DNA from: Flavobacterium microcysteis
Lineage (GTDB): Bacteria > Bacteroidota > Bacteroidia > Flavobacteriales > Flavobacteriaceae
Length of the DNA stretch: 64,000 nucleotides
Direction of reading: 5' to 3'
Assembly: GCF_006385255.1 (NCBI RefSeq)
Contig: NZ_VFJE01000056.1
Span: 62,001-126,000, forward strand
Below the pieces are notes generated by a model. The model saw only the letters and a list, made by a program, of their open reading frames with translations, did no database searches and was not told the origin of the DNA. Shown here in pieces: positions 52,503 to 61,942 of the stretch (its first letter is position 1; each line of letters starts with the position of its first letter). A program made the position numbers and the translations under genes.

Positions 52503-53492
52503 TTATACTAAGCCGTTAGCGACCAGATATTCTGCAATTTGGATGGTATTGGTTGCAGCACCTTTGCGAAGGTTGTCAGCAACAATCCACATGTTTAGCG
52601 TATTTGGCTGTGATTCGTCACGGCGAATTCTTCCCACAAAAACATCATCTTTTCCTTGTGCATAAAGAGGCATTGGGTATGTAAACGTATCAGTATTGTC
52701 CTGAACAACAATTCCAGGAGTTTCGTGAAGAATTCGTCTCACATCATTTACATCAAAATCATTAGAAAATTCCACATTCACAGCTTCGCTATGTCCACCC
52801 ACGATAGGTACTCTAACAGCCGTAGCGGTTACAGCAATAGTTTTATCGCTTAATATTTTTTGAGTTTCGCGAACCAATTTCATTTCTTCTTTGGTGTATC
52901 CGTTATCTTCAAAAGCATCACACTGTGGGATGGCATTTCTATGGATTTGGTATTTGTAAGCCATTTCTCCTTTAGTGCCTGAATATTCGTTTTCAAGCTG
53001 CTGTACTGCTTTTACACCCGTTCCTGTAATTGACTGGTAGGTCGAAACAATAATTCTTTTAATGTTGTATTTTTTATGAAGAGGAGCCAAGGTCAGAACC
53101 ATTTGTATGGTTGAGCAGTTTGGATTGGCAATAATCTTGTCGTCTTTTGTAAGTTCCGAAGCGTTGATTTCCGGAACAATCAGTTTTTTGTCAGGATGCA
53201 TTCTCCAGGCCGAAGAGTTGTCGATTACGGTTGTTCCTGCTTCTGCAAATTTTGGAGCCCAGGCCAATGAAGTTTCTCCGCCGGCAGAAAATAAAGCGAT
53301 GTCCGGCTTCATTGATACGGCTGTTTCCAATCCGACAACAGTATACTTTTTCCCTTTAAATTCGATTTCCTTACCTACCGATTTTTCCGAAGCTACAGGA
53401 ATTAGTTCGGTTACAGGGAAATTTCTTTCTGCCAAAATTTGAAGCATTACTTCGCCAACCATTCCGGTTGCGCCAACAACAGCAACTCTCAT
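52503..53492 (-). CDS. asd: Aspartate-semialdehyde dehydrogenase
   Basis: The 329-aa protein has the NADP-binding start VAVVGATGMVGEVM, catalytic Cys126 in ANPNCSTIQ, and the substrate region (RVPIVGGHSEAVNVEF). It reduces aspartyl phosphate to the semialdehyde for lysine/diaminopimelate, threonine and methionine. It stands alone with its own terminator. Confidence 0.96.
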   Translation of the reverse strand: MRVAVVGATGMVGEVMLQILAERNFPVTELIPVASEKSVGKEIEFKGKKYTVVGLETAVSMKPDIALFSAGGETSLAWAPKFAEAGTTVIDNSSAWRMHPDKKLIVPEINASELTKDDKIIANPNCSTIQMVLTLAPLHKKYNIKRIIVSTYQSITGTGVKAVQQLENEYSGTKGEMAYKYQIHRNAIPQCDAFEDNGYTKEEMKLVRETQKILSDKTIAVTATAVRVPIVGGHSEAVNVEFSNDFDVNDVRRILHETPGIVVQDNTDTFTYPMPLYAQGKDDVFVGRIRRDESQPNTLNMWIVADNLRKGAATNTIQIAEYLVANGLV

Positions 53493-53610
53493 ATTCTATT
53501 TTTTAAAAGTGGTTAAAAACTGATTTGTGAATGCAAAAGTAGCTAATAAAATCATTGAAAAAACGAATTTAAAAAATATAACAAATTGTTATATAAAATT
53601 ATATTTTATA

Positions 53611-53642
53611 AAAATACCGCCTGTTTTTCAGGCGGTTTAATT
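53611..53642 (-). terminator. Terminator of mscL
   Basis: ACCGCCTG (53616-53623) pairs with CAGGCGGT (53629-53636), T-rich on the minus-strand side; 35 bp after the stop. Confidence 0.8.
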
Positions 53643-53671
53643 AGAATATATAGTATAGCGGTATTGGCTAA

Positions 53672-54058
53672 TTATGATCTGTTTTTTAAAGCATCGCGGA
53701 TTTCCATCAACAGTTTTTCTTCATTGGTTGGAGCAGGCGGTGCAGCAGGTGCTTCGGCTTCTTTTTTTCTAGCGGCATTGATACCTTTAACAACTAAGAA
53801 AAGAACGAAAGCTACGATAAGGAAGTTAATTACGGCAGAAAGAAACATGCCATATTTTACTGACCCGAAAATAACTAAATCTTCAATTTTGGAAAGGTTC
53901 GCAGCTTCAAGAGCCGGTTTTAGCAATAACGGGGTTATCACGTCTTCAATAAAAGAGCTGACAATTTTTCCAAAAGCGGCACCAATGATGACACCGATAG
54001 CTAAGTCTACAACATTACCTTTTAGCGCAAAGGCTTTAAATTCAGATACCATTCCCAT
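53672..54058 (-). CDS. mscL: Large-conductance mechanosensitive channel
   Basis: The 128-aa protein has FKAFALKGNVVDLAIGVIIGAAFGKIV (S1 and first membrane helix), a periplasmic loop, the second membrane helix (about 70-93) and a charged C-terminal helix. It opens under membrane tension to release solutes. It complements aqpZ in osmotic response, although they are far apart. An Ala/Pro linker precedes the tail. Confidence 0.95.
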   Translation of the reverse strand: MGMVSEFKAFALKGNVVDLAIGVIIGAAFGKIVSSFIEDVITPLLLKPALEAANLSKIEDLVIFGSVKYGMFLSAVINFLIVAFVLFLVVKGINAARKKEAEAPAAPPAPTNEEKLLMEIRDALKNRS

Positions 54059-54157
54059 AATTATTTGATTTTAGGATTATTAAATAAATTGGTTTTTGTT
54101 ACTAGCTAAAGTAGTTAAATATTTTAACATTTCAACGCCAGTTTTTTAAAAATTGTG

Positions 54158-56599
54158 CTATTCTCTATAAAAAACACGCTTAACGCGATGCGAAATACCG
54201 GTAAGGATTTCATATGGAATGGTTCCCAACTTATCAGCTATATAGGTGACATTCGGGTTTTCGCCGAAAATGATGACCGGATCACCTTCCAGACAATCAA
54301 TCGCCGAAACATCTACCATAAGCATGTCCATACAGATACTACCTACAATAGGTGCTTTTTGGTTTTTGATAAGAACATAGCCAACCTGATTGCCCCAACT
54401 TCTTCGAATCCCGTCGGCATAACCAATCGGTATCGTGGCGATTCGGGTTTCTTTTTCGGCCATGAATCGCCTGCCATAACCAACGCTTTCGCCAGCTTGT
54501 ATAGTTCTGATTTGCGAGATTATGGATTTTAAAGTGCCTACGTTTTCTAAGTATTTTGTTTCCGACGGATCGTTTGAAATACCGTAAAGTCCAATTCCCA
54601 ATCGTACCATTCCGTATTGGGCTTCCGGATAATTGCTGATGCCGGAAGTATTGAGGATATGGCGAATGGGTTGTATGGAAAGTTCCTGTATCAATAGGGA
54701 AGATAATTTTTCAAAAAGGGCAATTTGTGATTTCGCAAAATCATGGTGTTCCATGTCGTCGCTGGTTGCCATGTGAGAAAGGATACTTTTGACCTGTATG
54801 TAGGAAGTACCTCTGAGCGTGTCGATCAGTTCCGGTAGGTCGTTTTCCTGAAAACCAAGTCGGTGCATTCCGGTGTCCAGTTTGATATGGATTGGAAAAT
54901 GCTGTAAATTTTTCTGCTCTGCAATTTTCAAAAAGGCTCTTAATCCTTTTATGGAATAAATTTCAGGCTCTAAATGATGTTCGATTATAGCACCAAAACT
55001 GGTGTTTTCCGGATTAAGCACCATAATAGGCAATGTAATCCCGGCACTTTTCAAGGCGATACCTTCGTCTGCAAAGGCAACACCCAGATAATCTACTTTA
55101 TGGTATTCCAGAAGTTTTGCAATTTCAAAACCGCCGCTACCATAACCAAACGCCTTTACCATAACCATAAGTTTGGTTTCTGGTTTTAGCTTTGACCTGA
55201 AAAAATTCAGATTGTGACTAATGGCATTCAGGTTGATTTCCAAAACTGTTTCATGGGTCTTTTCTTCCAGCAAGGAAGCGATTTTCTCAAATTGAAAAAT
55301 ACGGGCTCCTTTTATCAATATGGTTTCATTAGCGAAATTCAGGTTCTTGAAGTCGGCAATCAGTTCCTCCGTGTTTTTATACGTAATGATGTTTTTAAAA
55401 TTACCGGAATAAGTGCCTATTTCTTCTCCCACGCCAATAACACGGTCTATTTTGTTAGAGGCTATAAGTTCTGAAACTCTTTTATATAAATCGTCCGTAG
55501 GCAATCCGCTTTGGAAAATATCCGAAAGGATGATTGTCTTTTTCTTGTATTGTTTTTGCTGTTCCAAGAAATCCAGGGCAATTCTGAGCGATTGGTAATC
55601 GGAACTATAGCTGTCGTCAATAATTTCAGTATTGTTAACTCCGTTTTTGACTTTTAGGCGCATTTCTACAGAATACAAAAGCTGGATTCTTTCTTGTATG
55701 ATTTCAGGCAAGTATCCCAAATAAAGCATCGCCATCAGACAACTTATGGCATTTTCGATAGATGCTTTGTCCTGAAAAGGAATCACAGCATCAAAAGAAA
55801 TGTTATTATAAGCGATGGTCAATTGGGTCTTTCCTGCAATTGATTTCTGTGTAATATACACCGATGCCTGCTTGTCGTCAAGGCTCCACGAAAAAGTCTT
55901 GATATTTGATCCGATAAGCGAATCGACAAGAGTATTTTTTTGGTAAATCAAGACTTCTGAATGTTCAAAAAGACGTAGTTTCTCCTTGATTTTTTCTTGC
56001 TGATTTTGAAAGCCTTCATCATGGGCGGAACCAATGTTAGTTAGGATTCCAATAGTAGGCTGGATGATTTTTTCCAGTTTTTCCATCTCATGAACGGTAG
56101 AAATACCGGCTTCGAAAATTCCAAGATTATGCTTTTCGTTTATCGAAATTACCGAAAGTGGCACGCCAACTTGTGAGTTGTAGCTTTTTGGACTTCTGAT
56201 GATATTGTAATCAGGACTCAACAGGAAATTAAGCCATTCTTTTACGATGGTTTTTCCGTTACTTCCCGTAATTCCGATAATTGGAAAATGGAAGCTTTTT
56301 CTATAGTAGGATGCAAAGTCCTGTAATGCCTGCAGCGTGTTTTTTACTTCCAGGAAATTAGCCTTGCCATCTAATCCTTTTGGAATATGGCTGACAACAA
56401 AATTACGAACTCCTTTGTCGATAAGATTCGGGATATAACTATGAGCGTCATTATTTTGTCCGGAAAGGGCAAAAAATAAAGTTCCGGAATTGTTTTGCAG
56501 CGAACGGCTGTCTATGGAAACATTGTCAATGTCAATGTCTGGATTTCCTGAAAGACGGGCTTGTATCTCAGGAACGATATGTTGAATTTTCAGGCTCAA
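54158..56599 (-). CDS. Bifunctional MurF / alanine racemase fusion
   Basis: The 813-aa protein has an N-terminal MurF-like ligase (about 1-445, with GITGSNGKTIVKEW P-loop and an NIGSAHDEGF stretch) and a C-terminal alanine racemase (about 455-813, with VMVKAFGYGSGGFE holding the PLP lysine and the GYADGIRR motif). MurF adds D-Ala-D-Ala to UDP-MurNAc-tripeptide and Alr makes D-Ala, so the fusion joins supply and use. Fused forms are known in Bacteroidota. The linker at about 445-455 is short. Confidence 0.93.
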   Translation of the reverse strand: MSLKIQHIVPEIQARLSGNPDIDIDNVSIDSRSLQNNSGTLFFALSGQNNDAHSYIPNLIDKGVRNFVVSHIPKGLDGKANFLEVKNTLQALQDFASYYRKSFHFPIIGITGSNGKTIVKEWLNFLLSPDYNIIRSPKSYNSQVGVPLSVISINEKHNLGIFEAGISTVHEMEKLEKIIQPTIGILTNIGSAHDEGFQNQQEKIKEKLRLFEHSEVLIYQKNTLVDSLIGSNIKTFSWSLDDKQASVYITQKSIAGKTQLTIAYNNISFDAVIPFQDKASIENAISCLMAMLYLGYLPEIIQERIQLLYSVEMRLKVKNGVNNTEIIDDSYSSDYQSLRIALDFLEQQKQYKKKTIILSDIFQSGLPTDDLYKRVSELIASNKIDRVIGVGEEIGTYSGNFKNIITYKNTEELIADFKNLNFANETILIKGARIFQFEKIASLLEEKTHETVLEINLNAISHNLNFFRSKLKPETKLMVMVKAFGYGSGGFEIAKLLEYHKVDYLGVAFADEGIALKSAGITLPIMVLNPENTSFGAIIEHHLEPEIYSIKGLRAFLKIAEQKNLQHFPIHIKLDTGMHRLGFQENDLPELIDTLRGTSYIQVKSILSHMATSDDMEHHDFAKSQIALFEKLSSLLIQELSIQPIRHILNTSGISNYPEAQYGMVRLGIGLYGISNDPSETKYLENVGTLKSIISQIRTIQAGESVGYGRRFMAEKETRIATIPIGYADGIRRSWGNQVGYVLIKNQKAPIVGSICMDMLMVDVSAIDCLEGDPVIIFGENPNVTYIADKLGTIPYEILTGISHRVKRVFYRE

Positions 56600-56712
56600 T
56601 TTGATTTCTTTTTTAAAGCTAGGTTAAAGGTAGCGATTTTTTTAGACGATTCGCAGGAAGAATGACTATAGAAAAGAAGGGAAATAGGGGGTAATTGTCG
56701 TGTCTGAAACGA

Positions 56713-57339
56713 TTATTTGTTTTCTTTCTTTTTGGCAAAATAGCCTTCTTCTTTTTCCTGCAATTCTTTCATTGCATTAAAATAGGCGGCACGGCTCAAA
56801 GGTTCATATTCTTCCGTTTCACCAAGCATGACCAGATTGTCGTTGTTAGCTTTTCGGAAACTATAATTGGCAAGATTTCCGGTACGGGTACAAACGGCAT
56901 GGACTTTCGTAACATATTCTGCCGTAGCCATAAGAGCGGGCATCGGGCCAAAAGGATTGCCTTTGAAATCCATATCCAGTCCGGCAACGATAACACGTAT
57001 TCCGGAATTGGCCAGGTCATTACAGACAGAAACAATTTCGTCATCAAAAAACTGGGCCTCATCAATGCCTATAACTTCGCAGCCTTGAGCCAGAATTCGG
57101 ATATTGGCTGCAGCAGGAACCGGAGTCGATCGTATTTCGTTAGAATCGTGCGAAACTACCATCTCATCATGATAGCGCGTATCAATCGCAGGCTTGAAAA
57201 TTTCTACTTTCTGCTTGGCAAATTGCGCCCTTTTCAGACGACGGATAAGCTCTTCGGTCTTTCCCGAAAACATTGAACCGCAGATTACTTCAATCCAGCC
57301 AAATTGTTCTTTATGATTTACTGTATTTTCGAGAAACAT
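56713..57339 (-). CDS. tdk: Thymidine kinase, type II
   Basis: The 208-aa protein has the P-loop [23 protein letters not shown] and the GLDMDFKG stretch, then the lasso region. It phosphorylates thymidine in the salvage pathway. Only one Cys is left (AVCTRTGN) of the four that bind structural zinc in many type II kinases; the second CxxC site is absent. Confidence 0.93.
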   Translation of the reverse strand: MFLENTVNHKEQFGWIEVICGSMFSGKTEELIRRLKRAQFAKQKVEIFKPAIDTRYHDEMVVSHDSNEIRSTPVPAAANIRILAQGCEVIGIDEAQFFDDEIVSVCNDLANSGIRVIVAGLDMDFKGNPFGPMPALMATAEYVTKVHAVCTRTGNLANYSFRKANNDNLVMLGETEEYEPLSRAAYFNAMKELQEKEEGYFAKKKENK

Positions 57340-57440
57340 TTTGTATTTTTCAGCCTTAAAAAGGATTAGTTTTTTTTACTTTGTGCTGAAAACAAATTTA
57401 TTAAAAAACCCTTGCTTTACTCAATATAATATCAAAAGTT

Positions 57441-58523
57441 ATGAAGAAAAAATTAGAGGCCGAATTAATCAGCATAGCACACAGGATCTTGAAGCTGAAA
57501 AATAAATCCGAATTGATTCAACTCCATCAGGAAAGCCAAAAATTGTATGAAAAATTGTCTGTTTTGCTATTTGTAGAAGAGAATTTTACAGGTTCACAGC
57601 CAACAATCGGCAGGTCTGAGGCTTATGAAATACTGGAGACTGCTTTTGATAATGATGAGGTTCCTGGAAAAGTTGAAATGGATGTGCAGGAAGAAATTGC
57701 TTTAGAAGCTGAAAAAACAATAGAAGAAGCACTAAAAGAAGAGGTTCAGGAAGAAGAAGCGCAAAAAGAAGAGGAAAAGACAACTGCAGAAGAGATTAAA
57801 GAAGCGGAAGAGGAAGTAGCGAATGAGCCGGAATCTGAGCAGGAAAAAGTGGTAGTGGGTGAAATTGAACTTTCTGATGAAGAACTGGAAGAAGAAGAGC
57901 CAGTAGAGCAAGAAGACGAAGAAGAACCAATTGTAGAAGAACCGGAAGAAACAGAGGAAGAAGAAAAAGTTTCTGAAGAAGCAAAAGAAGAATTGATAGA
58001 AGAACCTGCTTTTGAACTGGCTTTTGATAAAAAAGAAGATGTAGAAGAAGTTGCCAAAGAATCAGGACACCAGATCATTTTTGAAGATTTCTTAGGGTCG
58101 GATTATAAAGACCTTGAATTTGTAAAGGCTGAAATCGAGGAAAAGCACAAGCACGACCACGATGAAGAACCTGCTATAGAAGAAACGAAGGAAGAAGCTA
58201 AAGAAGAAGTCAAAGAGGAAATTATAGAAGAAGTCAAAGCACAAGAACCTGAAAAAGTTGAAGAAACTCCAAAACCGGCTGTTGAAAAAGTAACCAAAGG
58301 AATCACGATTGGGCTAAACGATAGAGTTGGTTTTGTAAACCATCTTTTTGGCGGTAGTAATGAAGATTTCAACAGAGTGTTGTCTCAGTTGAACACCTTT
58401 GATACTTTCCAGGATGCTCAGAATTTTATCGAAGATTTAGTGAAGCCAGACTATAACGAATGGAAAGGCAAGGAAGATTATGCAGAGCGTTTCCTTGAAG
58501 TAGTAGAAAACAAGTTTAAATAA
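57441..58523 (+). CDS. Glutamate-rich acidic protein, unknown function, 360 aa
   Basis: The protein has a helical N-terminal region (1-90), a very Glu-rich low-complexity middle (about 90-285) and a conserved-looking C-terminal region (about 286-360, GITIGLNDRVGFVNHLFGGS, then FDTFQDAQNFIEDL). No signal or membrane segment is seen. It is 5 bp upstream of rsmI and probably co-transcribed. The function is unknown. Confidence 0.75.
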   Translation: MKKKLEAELISIAHRILKLKNKSELIQLHQESQKLYEKLSVLLFVEENFTGSQPTIGRSEAYEILETAFDNDEVPGKVEMDVQEEIALEAEKTIEEALKEEVQEEEAQKEEEKTTAEEIKEAEEEVANEPESEQEKVVVGEIELSDEELEEEEPVEQEDEEEPIVEEPEETEEEEKVSEEAKEELIEEPAFELAFDKKEDVEEVAKESGHQIIFEDFLGSDYKDLEFVKAEIEEKHKHDHDEEPAIEETKEEAKEEVKEEIIEEVKAQEPEKVEETPKPAVEKVTKGITIGLNDRVGFVNHLFGGSNEDFNRVLSQLNTFDTFQDAQNFIEDLVKPDYNEWKGKEDYAERFLEVVENKFK

Positions 58524-58528
58524 TCTGG

Positions 58529-59206
58529 ATGTCAAAATTATATTTAGTTCCAACACCTATCGGAAATCTTGAAGATATGACCTTCAGGGCCATCAAGGTC
58601 CTGAAAGAAGTCGACCTGATTTTGGCTGAAGATACTCGCAATAGCGGTAAGCTGCTAAAACATTTCGAGATTGGAACGCACATGCAGAGTCACCACATGC
58701 ACAATGAGCATAAAACGGTGGAAAATCTGATTGCAAGATTAAAATCAGGAGAAACGATTGCCTTGATTTCGGATGCAGGAACGCCTGCTATTTCAGATCC
58801 GGGCTTTTTGTTGACACGAGCTTGTGTAGAAAACAATATTGAGGTGGAATGCCTTCCTGGAGCGACAGCTTTTGTTCCGGCTTTGGTCAACAGCGGCCTG
58901 CCAAATGACAAATTTGTCTTTGAAGGTTTTTTGCCTGATAAAAAAGGAAGACAGACCCGTTTTCTGGCTTTAGCCGAAGAAACCCGTACGATGATTTTAT
59001 ACGTTTCGCCGCATAAATTGGTCAAGACTTTGGCAGAATTTATCCAGTATTTTGGAGCTGACCGAGCGGTTTCGGTTTCGCGCGAATTGACCAAATTACA
59101 TGAAGAGACTGTTCGCGGGACAGCAACGGAAGTCTTAAAACATTTTGAAGCCAAACCTCCAAAAGGCGAAATCGTCGTTATTGTTGGAGGAAAAAGCAAT
59201 AAATAA
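58529..59206 (+). CDS. rsmI: 16S rRNA (cytidine-1402-2'-O)-methyltransferase
   Basis: The 225-aa protein has YLVPTPIGNLEDMT at the N-terminus, AEDTRNSGKLL, the SDAGTPAISDPG motif and GATAFVPALVNSGL, all of the RsmI group of tetrapyrrole-methylase-like enzymes. It 2'-O-methylates C1402 of 16S rRNA with SAM. It is shorter than the E. coli enzyme and lacks the C-terminal domain, as in other Bacteroidota. Confidence 0.95.
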   Translation: MSKLYLVPTPIGNLEDMTFRAIKVLKEVDLILAEDTRNSGKLLKHFEIGTHMQSHHMHNEHKTVENLIARLKSGETIALISDAGTPAISDPGFLLTRACVENNIEVECLPGATAFVPALVNSGLPNDKFVFEGFLPDKKGRQTRFLALAEETRTMILYVSPHKLVKTLAEFIQYFGADRAVSVSRELTKLHEETVRGTATEVLKHFEAKPPKGEIVVIVGGKSNK

Positions 59207-59250
59207 TACTCATCACAGATATCCTAAGTAAGTATTTTAGCTTTTAAAAT

Positions 59251-59718
59251 ATGGAGTTTATAATTAAAGGTGAGTTTTATAGAGGGCTAAATGTCTATAA
59301 AAATAATGAACTGCTCCTATATTCAAAATTTAAGCATCGATGGTTTAGGGGAGATTTGATTTCTATTTTTGATAAAGATGATAATTTGTTAGTTGAAGTA
59401 TCTGTAAGCGGAATGGAGAATAGTGAATATCTCATACGTTATCAGAATAAAGATCTTTTAGAAACTATATTGTCTTTATCACGAAATGAAATTATGTTTT
59501 CAAGGAATATCAGATTTAAACTTTCCCAAGCTTGGCTTGCCTTGATAAATCCTTATGCTAGGGTGTATTATGAAGAGAAAGAAATAGCGAAAATCAATTT
59601 AGAGAGATTTATGACTTTTCGACAATTTTCTCTACACTTAAAAGATGAAAATTTTATTTATATAAATGAGCTTTTGGTTTATTTTCTTTTAAATCAAACG
59701 AGAGATAATACGGAATAA
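59251..59718 (+). CDS. Hypothetical protein, 155 aa
   Basis: I do not recognise the family. It has beta-rich segments (FYRGLNVYKNNELLLYSKF, WFRGDLISIFDKDDNLLVEVSV) and no signal peptide or membrane helix. It is 5 bp upstream of the OsmC gene and 44 bp after rsmI. Its DNA is visibly richer in A and T than its neighbours, which may mean recent arrival. Confidence 0.55.
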   Translation: MEFIIKGEFYRGLNVYKNNELLLYSKFKHRWFRGDLISIFDKDDNLLVEVSVSGMENSEYLIRYQNKDLLETILSLSRNEIMFSRNIRFKLSQAWLALINPYARVYYEEKEIAKINLERFMTFRQFSLHLKDENFIYINELLVYFLLNQTRDNTE

Positions 59719-59723
59719 ATACT

Positions 59724-60140
59724 ATGGCAACACATCACGTAACTACAAAGTGGCTGGGTGACATGGCTTTTGAAGCCACCAACCCTGGCGGAACAATAAA
59801 AATGGATTCAGATCCGGAATATGGCGGACATGACGATGGACTGCGTCCAAAAGCCATGATGTTGGCTTCTTTGGCAGGCTGTACCGGAATTGATATTGCT
59901 TCCCTCGTAAAAAAGATGAAAGTAGATATTGATACTTTCACGATTGAAGTAGAAGGTGACCTGACGGAAGAACATCCAAAGTTTTACCATACCGTTCGAG
60001 TGGATTATCATTTTTACGGATTGGATCTTGACCAAACAAAACTTCAGAAAATAGTCGACCTATCCGTTGAAAAATATTGCGGCGTGATGGAAATGTTCCG
60101 TCATTTTGCAAAAGTAGAAGTTAGAATATTGTATCATTAA
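59724..60140 (+). CDS. OsmC family protein (peroxiredoxin-like)
   Basis: The 138-aa protein has the OsmC fold markers: Cys53 in LAGCTGID and Cys119 in EKYCGVM, the pair used to reduce organic peroxides. The length matches. It is cytosolic. It is close to the preceding hypothetical gene and followed by a palindromic repeat and recJ. Confidence 0.9.
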   Translation: MATHHVTTKWLGDMAFEATNPGGTIKMDSDPEYGGHDDGLRPKAMMLASLAGCTGIDIASLVKKMKVDIDTFTIEVEGDLTEEHPKFYHTVRVDYHFYGLDLDQTKLQKIVDLSVEKYCGVMEMFRHFAKVEVRILYH

Positions 60141-60142
60141 TA

Positions 60143-60214
60143 AAGGTACTAAGCTGCTGAGGTACTAAGGCTCTAAGACCTTAGCAACTTAGCGACTTAG
60201 AACCTTAGCACCTT
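60143..60214. repeat. Palindromic repeat of CTAAG units, directly before recJ
   Basis: Left arm AAGGTACTAAGCTGCTGAGG (60143 onward) and right arm (ending about 60214) pair imperfectly over about 35 bp. CTAAG or CTTAG recurs about every 8-11 bp. The element ends 5 bp before the recJ start codon. Confidence 0.7.
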
Positions 60215-60219
60215 AAAAC

Positions 60220-61917
60220 ATGCGTTGGAACCTTAAACCTACACCCGATTCAGAAAAAATTAAAAGCCTTCAGGATTCCTTAAACATTGATGAACTTACA
60301 GCAACGTTGCTCCTGCAGCGAGGTATTGAAACCTTTGAGCAAGCCCGGCAGTTTTTCCGTCCAAAGTTAGAAGACTTGCATGATCCTTATCTTATGAAAG
60401 ATATGGACAAGGCGGTGATTCGTATTGAAAAGGCCATAAAAGAACAGGAAAATATCCTGGTTTTTGGAGATTATGATGTTGACGGAACTACAGCCGTATC
60501 TTTGGTCTCTTCCTATCTGAAAAGCTATTATCCTAATGTCGACACTTATATTCCGGATCGTTATGATGAGGGTTATGGCGTTTCCTTTAAAGGTATTGAT
60601 TATGCTGATGATAATGGAATTACTCTGATTATTGCACTAGACTGTGGTATCAAGTCCATAGACCATGTGGCGTATGCCAAAGAAAAAAATATCGATTTTA
60701 TTATATGTGACCACCACAGGCCAGGTGATACATTGCCGGATGCAGTTGCTATTTTAGACCCTAAACGTGCCGATTGCCATTATCCGTATGACGAATTATG
60801 CGGCTGCGGAATTGGTTTTAAGCTATTGCAGGCATTGGCAAAAAACAGAAATCAGACCATAGAAGATTTACTTCCGTATCTGGATTTGGTGGCTACAGCC
60901 ATTGGTGCAGATATAGTGCCAATTACTGGTGAAAACAGGGTTTTGGCCAAATTCGGGTTGGATGTTATTAATTCGAACCCACGACCGGGCTTTAAGGCAA
61001 TTACCCAAAACCTGAAGAAAAAAAATCTTACCATTACCGATGTCGTTTTTATATTGGCACCACGGATAAACGCAGCCGGAAGGATAAAACATGGCAATTA
61101 TGCTGTAAGATTGCTTACCGAATTCGGAATTGAAGAGTCAGAAGCTTTTGCAAAAGAACTGGAAGTTTTTAACGCTGACCGGAAAGAATTAGACAAACAG
61201 ATTACTTCAGAAGCTTTACTCCAGATTATAGAAAACCAGGAAGAAAACAAATATTCGACAGTCGTATACAAAGAAGACTGGCATAAAGGAGTTATTGGGA
61301 TTGTGGCTTCACGCCTAATAGACACCTATTATCGCCCGACTTTAGTGTTTACAAAAAGCGGCGACAAGCTGGCAGCATCGGCCCGTTCTGTCAAAGATTT
61401 TGATGTGTATAATGCACTGGAGGCCTGTTCTGAATATTTATTGCAATTTGGCGGACATATGTATGCGGCCGGATTGACTTTAGAAGAAAAGCAATTCGAG
61501 AATTTTAAGACACAGTTTGAAAAAGTAGTTTCAGAAACCATAGCCGAAGAGTTAAGAACTCCAGAAATTCTGATTGATGCGGTAATCGACCTAAAAGACA
61601 TTACCGAAAAATTTGTCCGCATTTTAAATCAGTTCGAGCCTTTCGGACCTATGAATATGATGCCGGTTTTTATGACCGAAAACCTAAGAGATACGGGTTA
61701 CGGAAAAAGAATCGGTAGTGATGAAAGCCATCTGAGGCTTTTTGTAAAACAGGACGATTCCGAAGGTTATGGTGCCATAGGATTTGGAATGGGAAATAAA
61801 CTTGAGTTTACCCAAAATCAGCAGCTATTCGATGCGGTTTATTCGCTGGAAGAAAATGAATTCAACGGAAACGTAAGCCTGCAACTAAGACTTCGTGATA
61901 TTAAAAGCAAACAATAG
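60220..61917 (+). CDS. recJ: Single-stranded-DNA-specific exonuclease RecJ
   Basis: The 565-aa protein has the DHH phosphoesterase motifs (VFGDYDVDGTTAV, ALDCGIKS, CDHHRPG), the DHHA1 region (VASRLIDTYYRPTLVF, GGHMYAAGLTLE) and a C-terminal OB-like part. It degrades single-stranded DNA 5' to 3' in recombination and mismatch repair. The gene begins within a hairpin-forming leader. Confidence 0.96.
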   Translation: MRWNLKPTPDSEKIKSLQDSLNIDELTATLLLQRGIETFEQARQFFRPKLEDLHDPYLMKDMDKAVIRIEKAIKEQENILVFGDYDVDGTTAVSLVSSYLKSYYPNVDTYIPDRYDEGYGVSFKGIDYADDNGITLIIALDCGIKSIDHVAYAKEKNIDFIICDHHRPGDTLPDAVAILDPKRADCHYPYDELCGCGIGFKLLQALAKNRNQTIEDLLPYLDLVATAIGADIVPITGENRVLAKFGLDVINSNPRPGFKAITQNLKKKNLTITDVVFILAPRINAAGRIKHGNYAVRLLTEFGIEESEAFAKELEVFNADRKELDKQITSEALLQIIENQEENKYSTVVYKEDWHKGVIGIVASRLIDTYYRPTLVFTKSGDKLAASARSVKDFDVYNALEACSEYLLQFGGHMYAAGLTLEEKQFENFKTQFEKVVSETIAEELRTPEILIDAVIDLKDITEKFVRILNQFEPFGPMNMMPVFMTENLRDTGYGKRIGSDESHLRLFVKQDDSEGYGAIGFGMGNKLEFTQNQQLFDAVYSLEENEFNGNVSLQLRLRDIKSKQ

Positions 61918-61942
61918 GATTACACCAAATAAAGTATGATAG

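Noticed and set aside
57746..58078. Ser-rich minus-strand frame
   Set aside because: It is the antisense of the Glu-rich codons (GAA/GAG read as TTC/CTC and Ser codons) of the acidic protein.
60143..60214. CRISPR-like spacing of CTAAG units
   Set aside because: Units are only 5-8 bp with 8-11 bp period and no unique spacers; no cas genes occur in the window. It is a palindromic repeat, not a CRISPR array.
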